From contig JASAMV010001041.1 in the NCBI GenBank assembly GCA_030248065.1, positions 1-64,000 on the forward strand: DNA of 64,000 nucleotides, given 5' to 3'. The notes beneath the pieces are model-generated. The model ran no database searches, was not told the origin of the DNA, and saw only the letters and a program-made list of their open reading frames with translations. This DNA comes from Rhynchonema sp. JSB1_4 (taxonomy: Eukaryota; Nematoda; Chromadorea; Monhysterida; Xyalidae). Positions 22,401 through 34,971 of the stretch are shown here, one piece after another. Each line of letters starts with the position of its first letter. Within the stretch, counting starts at the first letter, position 1. Made by a program: the position numbers and the translations under genes.

Positions 22401-25139
22401 CGACTGATCATCAATGAATGCGTTTGAGTGCCATGTCCAGATCTCCATCCAGTCAATCGATTCTGTCCAAATCGGCGTCGAGCCCTGGTCAACCGGTCAC
22501 GTGACCAACACCAAAGACTCACAGGCGCTCGTTTCAGTAACGTTGCAGAACAGAAGGAGTGTACAAGGTTACCTGTTGCGTTTGGCATGGTTGTTGTGTT
22601 CTGACATTTTGCAGTTGACCTGTAAATCGATACGATTAATTGATTCAACGAAACTCACACTTTTTTGTGAAAGCCGAGGAATATTTTACCACGTAACCTC
22701 ACGGCAAACTGACATGTGGACTATTTACAATCTGATACGTTGTCATCGGACCTATTGCAGTGTAGGATGAGCATTTTACCATTTTACTGGATTGCGAGTT
22801 TATCCTAAATTAAACCTCAGCAAAAAACCGTCCATAGTCAGGTTCTAAAATCACGAAATGGTCTGACATCAACATTCAACCACCATTCACGTGTGCTGTT
22901 GAATGGCAAAGCAAACAAGATGTGCCCGTGCACAATTTATTGGCGGTTACACCTGTGTTTGATTCGAAACTCGGTACGCCGAATTTGTCAGTTTTTTTTA
23001 TTTTGCTTGTTTTGCCTCCGAACTCTGACCAATCTTTTATCTCAGAGTCCTACGCGTGTCTCATCAAAGTGCTGCCGTTTGATGGCCAAAGCACGCAGTT
23101 TGGTGTCATTGACGATAAAATTGTGATAAAAGTGAAATTGACCGACTCGCATCAGGTTTGTGCTTGCAAGGGCTGATTTAGTGCTTGGTGACTAAAACTA
23201 GCACTATCAAGCATTCTAATCGGGAAAACGGTGTAGTCTGTGTTTCATTAATGTGCGTTGTTTGTTCAGCAGGTGAACTTGGCTTAACAAATCACCTTAT
23301 AAAATACAATTCTTGTACTTTTATTATAAATATTTATCGATTTTGCAGAGCATCCACCAGACTATGCTGCCATATTACGGTGAATTCACAGTGAATCCGG
23401 TTGAGTTCATTCTGGACAACAAAGACAACATGAAAGCGACGTTATCGATCAGGGCGTCGCAGGCTGTGCATGACAGCATCACCGTGCGTTTCTTTCGTGT
23501 TTCGTTTTTCATTATTACTGTTCTCGTTATTCTGACTTGGTTTTATATAAGTGGTAAGTTTGTGTCACGTCCACGTCACATGTCCCAGATATCCAGCTTT
23601 GGTCATTCTTCACCTTCATCAGGTGACGCCCACAATGGACCGTCTGTTGTTGGTGACCAAATCAAAGCGTTCGAGTGTGTCGTCGCAGTCCGATGTGCAT
23701 CGTGTCGATTACACAATTCGCGTGGATGCAGCGTCCGATACATTGCAGTACGACGGACATGCAGCCAGACCGCCGTTGCTGTTGGTGGTGCAAAGCAGAC
23801 TCGGCACACATACACAGCGGGTCACCGTGCCCGTACATTTGAGGCTCTACACGGATGGTGCGTTGTGGTGGCACAGTTAATAATTTGGTGATGATTGATT
23901 TGGTCAGCCCAATTGGGTAAAGTTAGGATTTGTCCTGGATTTGTCCTGCGCTGTTATGTTTGCGCATCAGCTGTCACAAGTTCAAGTTCTGTCTCACCAG
24001 TTCTTCGGATAGTATAGTCCAGCCACGAACTCATGAGACGACTTATTTTGAAGTTGACTTGAACGGATCCAATAATGTTCCGGTTCCACGTATTTCGGAA
24101 ATGAAAGAAAGAGAAACGCGTGTATTTTTTTTAAAACACGCTCTCCACCTCGGTGCGTAAATTCCCTTTTGACTCCCAAGACATTTGAGTGTTGAACGAC
24201 GTTGCTGTTCGCGTAAGCACACAACAAATTGAGGTCAGCCAGCTGGAACTTGTCATCATCTCTCTCGGCCCAATCTCTTTCTTTTGTTTGCGAAAACACC
24301 GTGTAGCCGGAGCATTTTTGAATCTGGCCAAGCAAATTTTAAAAAGAGTCGTCTCATGAGCACGTGGTTGGACTATACATTGCCATCTGGCGAAATTGCA
24401 CTGTCGCTGTCTGCGAAAGCAATGTGGCCTAATTGAATCATGACGGATATGCATCCAACCATTATTCCCCTGATCAGGCGCGATCGGCAGTCCATCATTG
24501 TTCGATTGGCTGCACCAATCCTGGTTCGGTCTCGTCAAATCCAACGTGCTCTTCATCGGCTTTCTCCTGTGCGTCACAATAGTTGCTGCCACCATCGTGT
24601 CATGTACGTTTCATTTTGTCACCTTTTGTTTTGTTCTTTTATAACCTGACATTTGCATGCTTTCGCAGGGTTCTGCATGGCGTTCGTGCCACAAATGATG
24701 AAGCAAGGCGGTGGCCCGATCGCCACCTCATCGCCTGTCGCTAATGGTGTGTTATTTTGGTGATATGACCAAGATGGAACGCCATTGTCACGCATTTGGT
24801 ATTCACTCAAGTCGTACTCACTCATGTGTAACATCCACCATCGGTGTTCATGGTTTTGCATCCTAATGTTCACGACACCTTGCTCTCATAGGTCTGGCGC
24901 ACTGGCGGTCCCCAAACGCATCCGGTCTGGCAAATGCCTATCAAAATGGGTCGGCCTCATCGAGTGGAGGGCTTGACGCCAGTCCCATGCTGTGGAGCAC
25001 TGACAGAGCGCAGAGACTACCCTCCACCACCAGGGGGTCACCAGAACTTCTCTCCTCCACTTCGGGACTCATACAACGACGAAGCTCTGGTCGCATGCAA
25101 ACACTGCAACAACCTCAGTCCAGCTATTATAGAACGTGA
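10418..25139 (+). CDS. npp-12: nuclear pore membrane glycoprotein gp210 (NUP210)
   Basis: Single-pass pore-membrane nucleoporin with a large lumenal Ig-like array. Exons: 10418-10599, 11079-11218, 11417-11548, 11932-12090, 12234-12310, 12445-12574, 12809-12937, 13136-13320, 13931-14071, 14162-14302, 14828-14983, 15050-15155, 15213-15299, 15510-15667, 15870-15987, 16062-16153, 16226-16299, 16374-16479, 16702-16891, 17252-17376, 17438-17650, 17995-18120, 18195-18328, 18548-18683, 18743-18805, 18874-19038, 19212-19292, 19690-19818, 20125-20255, 20421-20531, 20770-20962, 21387-21733, 21879-22005, 22174-22310, 22441-22567, 22842-22973, 23046-23155, 23349-23483, 23623-23857, 24478-24603, 24669-24746, 24892-25139. 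About 1,970 residues, near the usual 1,850-1,890. It has a signal peptide, then YRLNVPNILLP; AHGGSGSYVWW; NPFSFGG. The transmembrane helix is in exon 40 (about residues NVLFIGFLL to IVSC), before a Ser/Pro-rich tail. Phases agree except one apparent lost base near 21528-21531. Confidence 0.94.
10684..11009. mobile_element. degraded family A MITE (gp210 intron 1)
   Basis: The left end CAGTGTAGTTCCTGG is intact. The right end is altered to ACCACACTG and no 8-bp flanking duplication remains. The interior GGCCTAAAATGG block matches other family A copies. It is therefore an older insertion. Confidence 0.75.
11838..11885. repeat. A-run/C-run low-complexity tract (gp210 intron 3)
   Basis: GGCCCC is followed by two A runs split by CC and then a run of C of about 18 bases. 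It sits just upstream of exon 4. Such homopolymers are prone to length errors in sequencing. Confidence 0.8.
13488..13881. mobile_element. family B MITE (gp210 intron 8)
   Basis: It begins CAGTGGTGTCGTTG and ends CAACGACACCACT, with interior AAATTTCCCATAC repeats matching the 4355 copy in reverse. The last base of the right terminus differs (CACTA) and the flanks do not match, so the target duplication has decayed. It enlarges intron 8 between exons 13136-13320 and 13931-14071. Confidence 0.78.
16930..17108 (+). mobile_element. short Helitron-like element (gp210 intron 19)
   Basis: The element starts TCTATACTACTAAAAC and ends GGGTCCCGTCTAG, lying between a host A and a host T. A 5' TC, a 3' CTRR end preceded by a GC-rich hairpin (ACGGG-T-CCCGT) and A/T insertion without target duplication are the Helitron hallmarks. 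The interior has a short GTGTGTGTG run and is GC-rich. At 179 bp it is non-autonomous. No Rep/helicase is present in the window. Confidence 0.75.
19907..20117 (+). mobile_element. family C MITE at a gp210 splice acceptor (intron 28)
   Basis: It runs from CAGGGTTTATTTTTTC to AAAAAAATCCATG and is flanked on both sides by ATTCCAGT (19899-19906 and 20118-20125). The duplicated 8 bases contain the 3' splice site TTCCAG plus the first base of exon 20125-20255. The intron therefore now carries two copies of its own acceptor, 219 bp apart. Confidence 0.9.
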
Positions 25140-26296
25140 CACTGTTGATACACTCGTGATTTATGTAACTGATTGTTCGCTTGTTATTTTCCGAAGTGTA
25201 ACAAATCGGAAGCATACACCAACACTGAACGACCTTTGAAATACGTTTTGTTTTGACTTTTGTTGATCATGTTGTTGTTTTTGTTGAATTTTACGTTACG
25301 GATCATGAAATAATCTTGTCAAAATTGCGCCACGTTTCTTGTCTCTCTCTGGAATTCGCAGTTGTTATTGTTGCTGTAGTGTTCATATTGTGTTGTGTCG
25401 GTTGTATTACCTAATAATATGCGCTCAGATTGTTTTCATTCTGTAATGTGTTCTCCGTTATGTGCTGTTTTTGCTCTGATTATTTTCTGTTCCGCTGGTA
25501 TCATGCTACTACTGCCAGGTAGCTTTTTTCAATGCTTTTTCTGATGTGCTGGTATTTTTGAAAGTCAGTTATGGTAGCTCTGCAATGCAACGATCAGTGC
25601 TGTTCAAACGGCTCGGTAATTTTGTTGTGGATGGAAGCCAAACCATTATAGCAGACACCGCACCCTATTTCGCCAGCACTGACTCAGTCATATGTATGAA
25701 AACTGCGGGTTCATACCACCGTCAGAAGGTCATAATTTTGTCTGCGTTCTTTTTGATATTTTTGTGTTTCTGTCAGTCAATTGAATCGCTCTTAAAAATC
25801 TTGTGTGAAGCAAGAATTGCGAATGGAATAAACAGAGATGAATGATAATTTTTCTTGAAAGTCTGTATCTTGTCTCCGTCTCAGTGTTGAATGTGAGCAC
25901 AGTTGCTGCTTTTATTGCACAGCTTATTCAATAGATTGTTTGCCCGAGTGTGCCAGTTTCATTTTTGTTCCTTCATTTGTTTATTTTTGTGTGCAGCTTT
26001 GCTCGGATGCTCTGCGTTTTGATGCAGAGGTTCCTGTCTGAGCCGAGAGAATGTTTTCACCAGCGTCAGCTTTGCCCTGTGTGCTTGCTTATCTCATTCT
26101 GGGATCAAATGGGAAAACGTTTCACACGAAAAATGGCTTGCTGGTCGCGTAAATTTCGCAACACTAGGTTGCTTTTTTCAAAATTCCCCTGCGTTCATTG
26201 GCAGACAGTCAGTCGAATAAAGTCCTAAAAGCGCCATTTTCAGATTCACAAAAGAAATTCTCAAATTCAAATTTTTTTAGAACCAGTTGACTGAAA
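25140..26296. other. intergenic between gp210 and the next gene
   Basis: This is T-rich sequence, probably the gp210 3' UTR followed by the upstream region of the following same-strand gene. It contains small uninterpretable frames only. CCTAATAATATG near 25410 and other AT-rich words are present, but no clean AATAAA is next to the gp210 stop. Confidence 0.4.
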
Positions 26297-29200
26297 ATGC
26301 GTTTCGTGGTTTTCGCTGCGTTGTTGTGTGCATCAGATGCTTTGGACGATGGCTTGGATGCAATCGTGGGTGCCTGCGTCAACATGACTGGCACCAAGGA
26401 GAAGCTGCCGGACTTTTTTGGGAAGGACGATAAATCGAGAATTGTTAGATATGATTTGTATGTTGGCCCCATTTTACACTGTCATCACCGACCAGACGTC
26501 TGTCCCAAAGTTCCACGGGCAGCCGATAGCATGAAAAGTAAGCTTTGAAGATTTCTTGTTGCGTAAACTGTTCCAGGATAAAGTTTTGCTGTTCCTGGAC
26601 CCTGTATAGACACCGGTTGATCGTCATATCTGACAGAATTTTGTGGGAAATGCTATTTGCTTTCGTTTCTGAGAATTCGAAGCCCTTTCAGGTGCGCATT
26701 CTCAGATTTGATGTGGATGGCAAACCCGAAGCCGAACTGTTGGATCTGTACGACGTCGAATCGAAACAATCGACCGTTCGGTTTGTGTCGAGTGATTCGC
26801 AGACCAAATACCAGTGGTTGTTTAATGGCACTGACAAGGGGAAAGGGCGCTACGTCGCCGGTTAGTTGCCACCGTGTTTATCGTTCGTTCAGGTCAAAAA
26901 GTTTCTTCAGGAATTTCTCAACGGGAATGGTTGAAAGCTATTGCATATTTTTGCACACAATCCCAACAAACGGCTGCTTTGGACAACTTTATTGCCAATA
27001 TTACAAATATGTACGGACTAGTTCCCCATAACGATTGCAGACGATTACACGTGCGAAAGTTTGGAATTCACCGTTGCTAAAATGAAAACGACCAACGCCA
27101 AGGATCCGTTGGATATTGGTGTCAAGTTTTTTGAGACGCATAAACTTGAACCATGGCGAAATTTCAAGGTTAGCTGGTTTTTATTACCATCCCTGCCTTT
27201 ATGCCGTCGTCAATTTGGCTTATGATAATTTCTGAAATCGTTCAACTTCAACAGGAACTGCTGTACTACTGCCAATCTGACAAAGTGACAGCGAGTCAGA
27301 AGAAGACCATTTATGCGAACGAGACCAGCAGTGGATTGGATGAAACGGTGTTCACGGCTTGTTTTAAAGATGTCGTTACGAAGGGCAATTACATGCAGGT
27401 TTATTGTTGATCTTCACATTTGTTTGTGGTTCTCGACAGAATCCAGCAGAAAGCTGTTTGCGGAGCAAGTGATTCGCATTTTTAATGTTACTTTTGATTT
27501 ACAGATTGACGTGCGGTATTTGGCCAGCTCAACTGACCCCCCAAAGGACGCAAGTGCAATGCTGGCGCCGATATCTGTAAGAATTTCTACCTACAACGGT
27601 GAGCACGCTTTCAGAATTTGTGAAGATCAATGCGAGATTTTAAAAACCGTTTTCAGAGACCGACGAAAATATTCATCAAGTTGCTCGCTTAACGGCACAT
27701 CCGAAGTTTAGGGAATTGGGCAAAACCAAAGCATTTTTAACGGTGAGCAGCTTTCGCCATCTGATCACTTTTTGGTTTTTAGGAATATTTTGAGATTTCA
27801 GCCCCCACGAGGTGTGTATTGTGTTGGATTGGACGCTGTCAGTCTAAGGGAACTTCCGGAAAAAAGTTCTTTCAAAAGTGTCGTGACGCATGTGGATGCA
27901 AAAGGCACGACAGTTGATACGACACAGGTGACATTATTATCACATTTCTTTGTTCATTATGTTTGTTTTCACGAAACAAAATGCAACGTTTGCAGATTTC
28001 ATACAGCCCTGAGCTAAATCTATTCGCATTCGATTATGTGAAGAAATCTGAATCGGACACTCCGTACATCAGTAAAGGCCTGGCCAACAACCGACGTGTG
28101 GTGCATGATTTGAATTATGGTTGGAAACGATAACACTTTTGTTGAAACACCTGAGACATTGACCTAGCGCCACATTGTCTGATAAAATGTACAGGTGTTC
28201 GATACGACCTCGACCCGAGGCAATCGATGTGTCAAGATACGACGAAAGACGGCTATTCGACTGCGTTATCCGACAGCAATGTTGATGTGGTCATTGAAAC
28301 AGGCAAAAAACCGCATTTGCGACCCGCAATTGAACTGTTGACTGCTGGTTCACGGAATTACACGAACTGGGTCGAAAGTGGACAGGTTTTATTATAATTT
28401 CCACATTTGGTGAAGTTGTTTCAACGTGATTAAAATCCCGTGTTTTGTTCCCAAGTACTGAATGTATTATTTCAATTATAGATCACACTGGCCAGTGGTG
28501 TTGTTGTGGATCGACTGGTGGCCGAGCTAAACAACACGACCGACGGCCAGCCGCAGACCACAGTCGAAGCGCTCGTGTTGGCTGTTAGTTTAATCTTGAC
28601 ATTCTTGCTTGATCCAGTTGTACTGGTTTTTTATTTTTTTGGTAGATTTCTCACTTGATGTTTCAGGATAAATGGACGTCGACCAGCGGTGACACGGAAA
28701 AGACGGGCCAGAAACAATTGATTGGATTCGTTGTGTACCATTGGGTTTGTGATCGTGGAATTCTTTTTATTTCTGCTTAAATTTTGATGAAACTGCATTC
28801 AGGACCAGAAAACGAAACGACAAACCAGCTCTACCACTATCATGTATTCGAGCGTTTTCGATCGAGCCAATGAAGTATCATTGGATGATTTTGATGTTTC
28901 ACCGTGCCTCCGTGACATTGGCTATTATTCCGTGAACATGTCTGGAGGTTGGTCTTCACATGTTCACCCAAAACCCATTTCTTGACTTCACTTCTTCAGA
29001 AATTGTTTGAAAGCTGCTAATGTTTCTTTATTTTCAGTAGCAATGAATGATATTCGAACGAATGTTGGTTATCGTCGGGCAATCGATACGTTGATTATCC
29101 GTTTGGCTGCCGAGGCAAATATCAGCCCTTTACGCATTCCCGCCAGCATGACTTATGTAAATTGGACATTTTTTACTCAAGGTTCATGTTGTTTTCCCGA

Positions 29201-29794
29201 AATCAGCCAATGTTTGTTAATCATTCATTTCAGTTCTTCCAACCGAACGCGCAAGACAAACAGCTCTTGCTGTTTTTCTCAATCGGCAATCAAACACGGT
29301 TGCCCGAAGCAAAAACCGTCTTTGCCAATGAATCCACTGAGGTGGCGGCCGTGAAACAACTGAACGAAACGCTCACAAAAGCGCCCATGACTGTCGTCTT
29401 GACAAAAGACCTCGTAAATGCATACGCTTTAACATTGTTCTTGGTACCGCATGTTGTCACGAAATATCTATTCAACTCATTGATTTCAGACTGCAACAAT
29501 TGGTAAAGGCTCGTTCCAATTCGTGTCGCCGTCGAGTGGACATGTCCCTCCCGGACCTGGGCCAAAACCGGAGAAGTATGGACCGAGTGGAGGTTGGCTG
29601 TTTCATTTTGATAGTTGTTTACATACATAGCAAGCAACGTGCCAATCATTATTTTTGCCAACTGTATATTCCTGTCAGGTGCTATCTTTGCTCTCTGCCT
29701 GTGCATGCTGTGTGTGGGGGCAGTGGCTGGCGTGCTGGGTGCTTGGTGGATGTGGAAACGAAATCGAGGCATCGCGTATCAAGTGTATGAATAA
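26297..29794 (+). CDS. uncharacterised type I membrane protein, about 705 aa
   Basis: I do not recognise the family. Exons in phase are 26692-26860, 27041-27168, 27255-27398, 27505-27598, 27657-27742, 27802-27927, 27996-28119, 28195-28385, 28482-28583, 28667-28744, 28803-28947, 29038-29156, 29234-29413, 29490-29592, 29679-29794. The first exon is 26297 to about 26509, but its donor is uncertain because the obvious donor at 26537 has the wrong phase. The protein opens with a signal peptide (MRFVVFAALLCASDA). A large ectodomain follows, with scattered cysteines and N-glycosylation sequons. A proline/glycine linker precedes one transmembrane helix in the last exon (GAIFALCLCMLC onward), then a 13-residue basic cytoplasmic tail ending YQVYE. 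The lumenal or extracellular bulk and short tail suggest a surface or endomembrane protein. No function is claimed. Confidence 0.75.
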
Positions 29795-29795
29795 A
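29790..29795 (+). terminator. AATAAA overlapping the stop codon
   Basis: The hexamer overlaps the TAA stop of the preceding gene at 29792-29794. If used, the 3' UTR would be only some 15-25 bases. Other AT-rich words follow, so its use is an inference. Confidence 0.4.
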
Positions 29796-30978
29796 ATGTT
29801 GTTCTTATTGTTCTTTGATTGTGCTATTATACATCAGTATTTTCATTACTAGCTTACTTACATATTATGTGGAGATTCCACTAATTTTACTGAAAATCAT
29901 CTTGTGATGCTACATCTTCATTATTATTAGGTTAGTCTTCAATCGGGTTTTAGGATGTCGAGCCTTACTATTTTAATCTAATTCAAATTTGGCATTTACC
30001 AAAATTTTAACCTACATTATCTTTTCTGCAGTTTTGGTGGAATTCGACAGAACAATATTCATGATGATTTATGATTTTGGCTGGGTAAGTGTAAGCTCAG
30101 CGCAAACACCCGCGTGTTTCGCTGACTCTGCAGATACAGGCTGTGCGCTTGCATTGTTGAATGTCAACCATGTTTTCAACTGAGCTTGCGATCGTGGGTT
30201 ATTTTGATAAAGGTCTGGGTTGATGGTTCTAAAAAACAATGTTCTCGTCTCTTGCTGAGGTATCGCTTCTGCATTATTATCTTTCATCACTATATATTTT
30301 GTGCTTGTTGCTGCGAAATTCCTTTGCTATTTAGTGCTAACACAAGTTATTTCGGAGTTCCACTATATTTTTAGTTCAACCTATACAGTTGCGCTTGACG
30401 TTGCCATATCATCCCACTGTTAAATATGTAATAGTTCCGATGTTCGTGTTGTATAATATACAGTACAGTACGAGTTGTGATTCCCTCGGGTGTTGCAATT
30501 AAGTGATGGTTCTTTGCCGGGTTTGTTTGTGGGTCTTAGTGCCAGTGTGTTCATTTTACCCGTTGATATCCCAAAATTGTAATATTTATAAAAGAAGTTT
30601 AGTGCATTCCACTGGTTGGTGGTTAAAGTTTGAGTTTCTCTTATTCGGTTTGTCGGTCTCATTATCTAGCTCTATTTTTTTGTGATGAAATGTAATATTC
30701 ATGGTTCATTTGTACTATTTTTGTGTAACGGGTGCAGTGCGTAATACCCGCATTTCAGTTATATTTAATTGTATATTTACCCGATTTTATAAATTAATTT
30801 TGCAAATGAAGTTTATATTGACTAACATTCAGCAGAAAAGTAATGACACCGACAGCCTTGCGATACTAAGCATAAAAGGACAGTCACAGGAGTACAGACA
30901 AGACGAAACAACATCACGGAATGGTACCAATCGTAAAAAGTCCATTACATTTACGCACAGTTCCTTGCAAGCAAGCCC
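29796..30978. other. convergent intergenic region
   Basis: AT-rich DNA separates two genes that end toward each other (the unknown membrane protein and ABHD16A). It presumably carries both 3' UTRs. No gene or repeat family is recognised. Confidence 0.4.
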
Positions 30979-33900
30979 TTATTCCCAAGGTTGTTGTGGC
31001 ACACGGAACAGTTCCAACGCCAACGGACTGTTGTGTTGTGCATCAAAGTCGACCATATAATGGTCAGCCAGGTACAGCACCAACTGTCTGCGCTGCTCGT
31101 ACGTCAACGTTTGGTCTTCACCCAAAGTGCTCGGATAGATCGGTTCGTCCAAAGTAGCATGTTTGGCCAGCAGCTGCTTGCACCATTTACGGTCCACACT
31201 CGATTGGAGCACAACCCTGGCCAACTCTGTGTTGCTGTGATTGGCAGTCGTGTCATCATCCAACGTTGTTGTCCCGGCGTACAGCCATTCGTCGTGTAGC
31301 ACTGTGTTGAGCAAAGAGTCACGATGCTCGCCCGTAAACAGCGATGGGTACCTGAGTGGCGGGATGCACTTGTGAATAACGCTATCAGACAGTCACTCAC
31401 TTGGTCGGTTGTGCTAAAGTCAAACGTAAACGAACAGTGAACATGCACCAAACTCCCAGTTTTATGCTTCAAAGCTACGGCTGGTGTTTGGAAACCGGAA
31501 AACCATGGCATCATCCAAAAGTTGGGCAGCACAAGGAACAGATAAATTGGGACACTTGTGCAGGAAACCATAAGAACCACAGGCTCACATCAACACTCAC
31601 CGCGCCAACAATAAATCGGCCAATAGTGGATTGGCCAAATTTGACCGCATCCTACCGGCCTGTGTCTCGCGTTGTGTGCAGATAATCTCATCGTTGGTTC
31701 GTCGTATCAGCAACACAGCACCCGGATACTGCTGCAATTGACGGCTGACCGGCAGGTCTTGCTTTCTGGACAAGTATCACAGAATGTTTACGTTTGGCTG
31801 ATAATGAGTTGATAGAATCTTTCTCGAAAGATACCAACATCCGGGCGCAAGTGACGCCGAGTGAGCCGATTGCTTGCGGTATGGACAACTTGACCAGAGG
31901 CTTAATATCGTTGAAGGTCGCGTCCAAGACAACGCCGCGAATATTCGGATAGTTCATGGCAGCCCAAGTGCCCGTGTAACCGCCGATCGACCTTAAATTG
32001 GAAAAAGAAAATCACAAGTATTTCTTGTAGCTTTTTTGCGGCAATAATCAACCTTGAATTTACGCACAATGCTAAAATACCCAACCAGCTGAAAAGACAA
32101 GTATGGGAGGGGAGCCACATGTTTCCACAACAGTGATCAACGGTTTTTCTATCCTATACCGTAAATAAAAATTCAACTGAATCAAACACAAAATGCAATA
32201 AAAGCGTTGCGCACGTCGTGGTCCTTTAATATCAATGCTTAGAAGCTTGCACCCTTTTGAAAAGAAAATTGTTGCACAAATTCAACTTGGAAAATTAACG
32301 AACCATCCATAGATGACAATATCGGACTCTTCGAATCCCAGTTTATTGATTGCGAACTGCACCACGACATCGATTGCCGATGCGTCACGTTTGGGATATG
32401 GCGAACCGCTGCTGCCCGCGAAACCTGTTGAAATCAAACGACGATCGGATGAGGAAAAATGAAATTTTGTGCATTTTTCCTTGCTGAAAATGTTTTCAAA
32501 CCTGGATGATTCCAACCGAGCACCGAATAGCCCAAATCGGTCGGAACGGTGGTGCTTCCCACTTCGTAGTAACCCGCATTTCCTGAAGATTGCCTTGCCG
32601 CATACAATTGACAAAAAAAATGGAAAATGGTTTGTCGAACCTTCACACGCGATCACGAGAATCTTGCCATTAGCAGTCTGATTATTTCGTTTGTCAACAA
32701 ACATTGTGTCAATCGAATCGTTGAACTGCGACTTGAGCAAAAACCGTTTGCCGTTGTGTTTAGTTACCAATTTTCGGCGACCTGTGGGAAATTTAGAGTG
32801 TTCTTTATCATAATTACCGACATGAATCACGCAGACAACCCTACCTTCAAGCAGCGGTTCAGCGATGAGCGTGTTCAACAAACGCGTGCTCCCCGGATAC
32901 ATCATCGGTAAACCAAACAGATACGAAGCGAACGAGCACGTGGCGTCCACGACCGCCGCACCAAGCGCATTCTGGAAAATTATTTTTAAGTTGCAGTTGT
33001 TGTTCACCAAGGAATACAGATGTTGGTGACCGATTTGACTTACACTGGGATAATAATAGTCATGGGATGGATCGAGAAACTTTCGATTTCGAATCTTCTC
33101 GCCATTTATTATTTCGGTAAAGTTGTAATCGTGCGGCCACGCGCCCGAGCGCATGTCGAAATCGTATTTTAGCAAGACCTGACGTCGTTCAGTGACCGAT
33201 TGCAGCCTGAATTTGCGCGAACACCGCGTGCATTACATCATATTTCTTGCTCTTCGAAAAAATCAACAGCCCGTTTGCCAAGGACAGAGAAAGAACACGG
33301 GCATACGAATCTGGCTCTGGTTATCCGTCGCTTCCGTGTGCCACTTATACAGCAACGTGGCTGGCGCGTCCACAGGCTGACGTGAATGCGTATCCAACGA
33401 GACATCGCCATATCCGTCCCATGACCGCGCGCGGACGCGGTGGCGATTGAGTTGGCGATCTTACTCTCTCCTTGGCGCTTTATGTGGCTTTTGTGTTTGC
33501 TGTGGTGTAACTATTTTTTCCGAAATTGTCTTGTAACAGTGCGTTCATCACTGATTTGATTGCATGGTCTTGTGCGTCATTGGGGAGCAATAAAACAAAC
33601 AAACGCACGTTTGCACTTTTGCCAAATCGGCAATAAATTCACGATACGGTTGATTGTACGCTCGACCACATGCGCGTAGAATGTATGCGGTGCCGTAGAA
33701 CACAACGATGTACAAACCCCAACGACATGGACCCTCGAAACTGAAAATGATGAAGAACATCCTTGGATATTATGCAAGGGGGATGCGATCATCATCAATC
33801 CAGACCAGAACCAATCCAAATTGATTTTCGACACTTCTTGAAGGAGGATTCAGTTTCATCTGAGCTCGAATGCAACTCACATTTGCATTTGGTGTCCTCA

Positions 33901-34589
33901 AGACAATGTAGTGACTTGTGGGTTCATTGTCCGTGAGTGATTATTTCGGAAAAAACGAATTTTCACCAAATTAATCGCCAGTATTTAAGGCAATCCGCGG
34001 GCAAAAACACCTGCTGTTAGCTCGTTTTTGGTTTGTTAATTGCTTATACATGTGTTTTAGGACTGAAAAAGCGTTCTTTTCACTCATTTGAGCCTCTTGT
34101 ACAACAATTTTTATGACAAATGACACGGTGTTGATTGAACTCTCAAGAAAAAATTTTCGCCAATTTGTCCAAAAAGCATATTATTTGGAAAAGCAAATTA
34201 CCGGTAGCGGTAATTTAAATTTTCCCAGTGATTTACTTTGGAATTTTTCTGGCTCCGAAAAAACGGTTGTTTAGGTTTTTTCTGCGCCAGTCACCGTACT
34301 CAGGACCAAAGGGTTGAGTTTAGTTGGTACTGGTAGGACCAGACCAACGGTAACGAATCTCCCAGGGTTTAGACTCCGACCCCGACACTCACCTTGAGAA
34401 AAAATCCCGTCGATACAAGCTGACAAAGATGATTGGCGACAAAAATGTGCATATCGACTTCACCACTTGAGCACTGTTAAACATGGATCGAGCAATTGAC
34501 TCAACTCGCGTCAGTTCATAATTTGTGCCTCCATAGGTGCAATACAAATCAGGACCCGTCAAAAGTTTGCTGATTTGTGCCGAACCCAT
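30979..34589 (-). CDS. abhd16a: ABHD16A-like phosphatidylserine lipase
   Basis: Membrane-anchored alpha/beta-hydrolase. The mammalian enzyme hydrolyses phosphatidylserine to lyso-PS at the ER. Ten exons: 34589-34393, 33740-33609, 33206-33044, 32971-32845, 32781-32641, 32582-32502, 32424-32304, 31991-31839, 31765-31601, 31351-30979. They give about 550 residues (human 558). Two hydrophobic N-terminal segments precede LLKYDFDMRS, MYPGSTRLLN, TMFVDKR, GYSVLGWNHPGF and DVVVQFAINKLGFEESD. The nucleophile elbow G-W-S-I-G is split by the intron at 32304/31991. Then come MNYPNI, LIRRTNDEI, and HYMVDFDAQHN with the likely catalytic His. I chose the MGSAQ start because it matches family length; an in-frame ATG lies 32 codons upstream at 34685. 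The exon 8/9 boundary has an equally in-phase alternative (31835/31761). The exon 8 acceptor is AAG. Confidence 0.93.
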
Positions 34590-34971
34590 TTTACGATTCC
34601 ACCACGATGGCTCTTGATGTTGTTGCTTCCTGAAATTCCAACCGGTCACCCAAAAGCCGTGAAGAACAGTTCGTCTCGTCATCATTCATAAAATTGCGGG
34701 GGGAAGCCAAAAACCCTCTTTGGTCTTCGCGGTTTTCGAATTCGAAGATCCAAGAAAGAGAATCAATGAAAGAGAAAATCGATTTTCTCATCACGATCGT
34801 TTTTTCACCACCGCCAAATTTGTTTGTTTCTTGGTTTTTTTGTTTCGGCGTCGGCCCTTTTTCAGTTTCCGCCACACCTACGAATTCGAAAGACAAAACA
34901 CTGCTGCACCTGCACGACTCGCACGTTCATTTCAGTCAGGCACCCCGAACAGCTAAGCGCAAACGAAAACG
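34590..34971. promoter_or_regulatory. bidirectional promoter region, ABHD16A and SAC1
   Basis: Only 382 bp separate the two divergent start codons. The interval contains GAATTCGAA-type words near 34736 and AATTCGAAAG near 34883, in opposite halves. It should contain both transcription starts. No TATA box is evident. Confidence 0.6.

Noticed and set aside
28892..28901. TGATGTTTCA in a coding exon as a functional site
   Set aside because: It encodes part of D-F-D-V-S in the unknown membrane protein gene and may be chance, although counted in the total.
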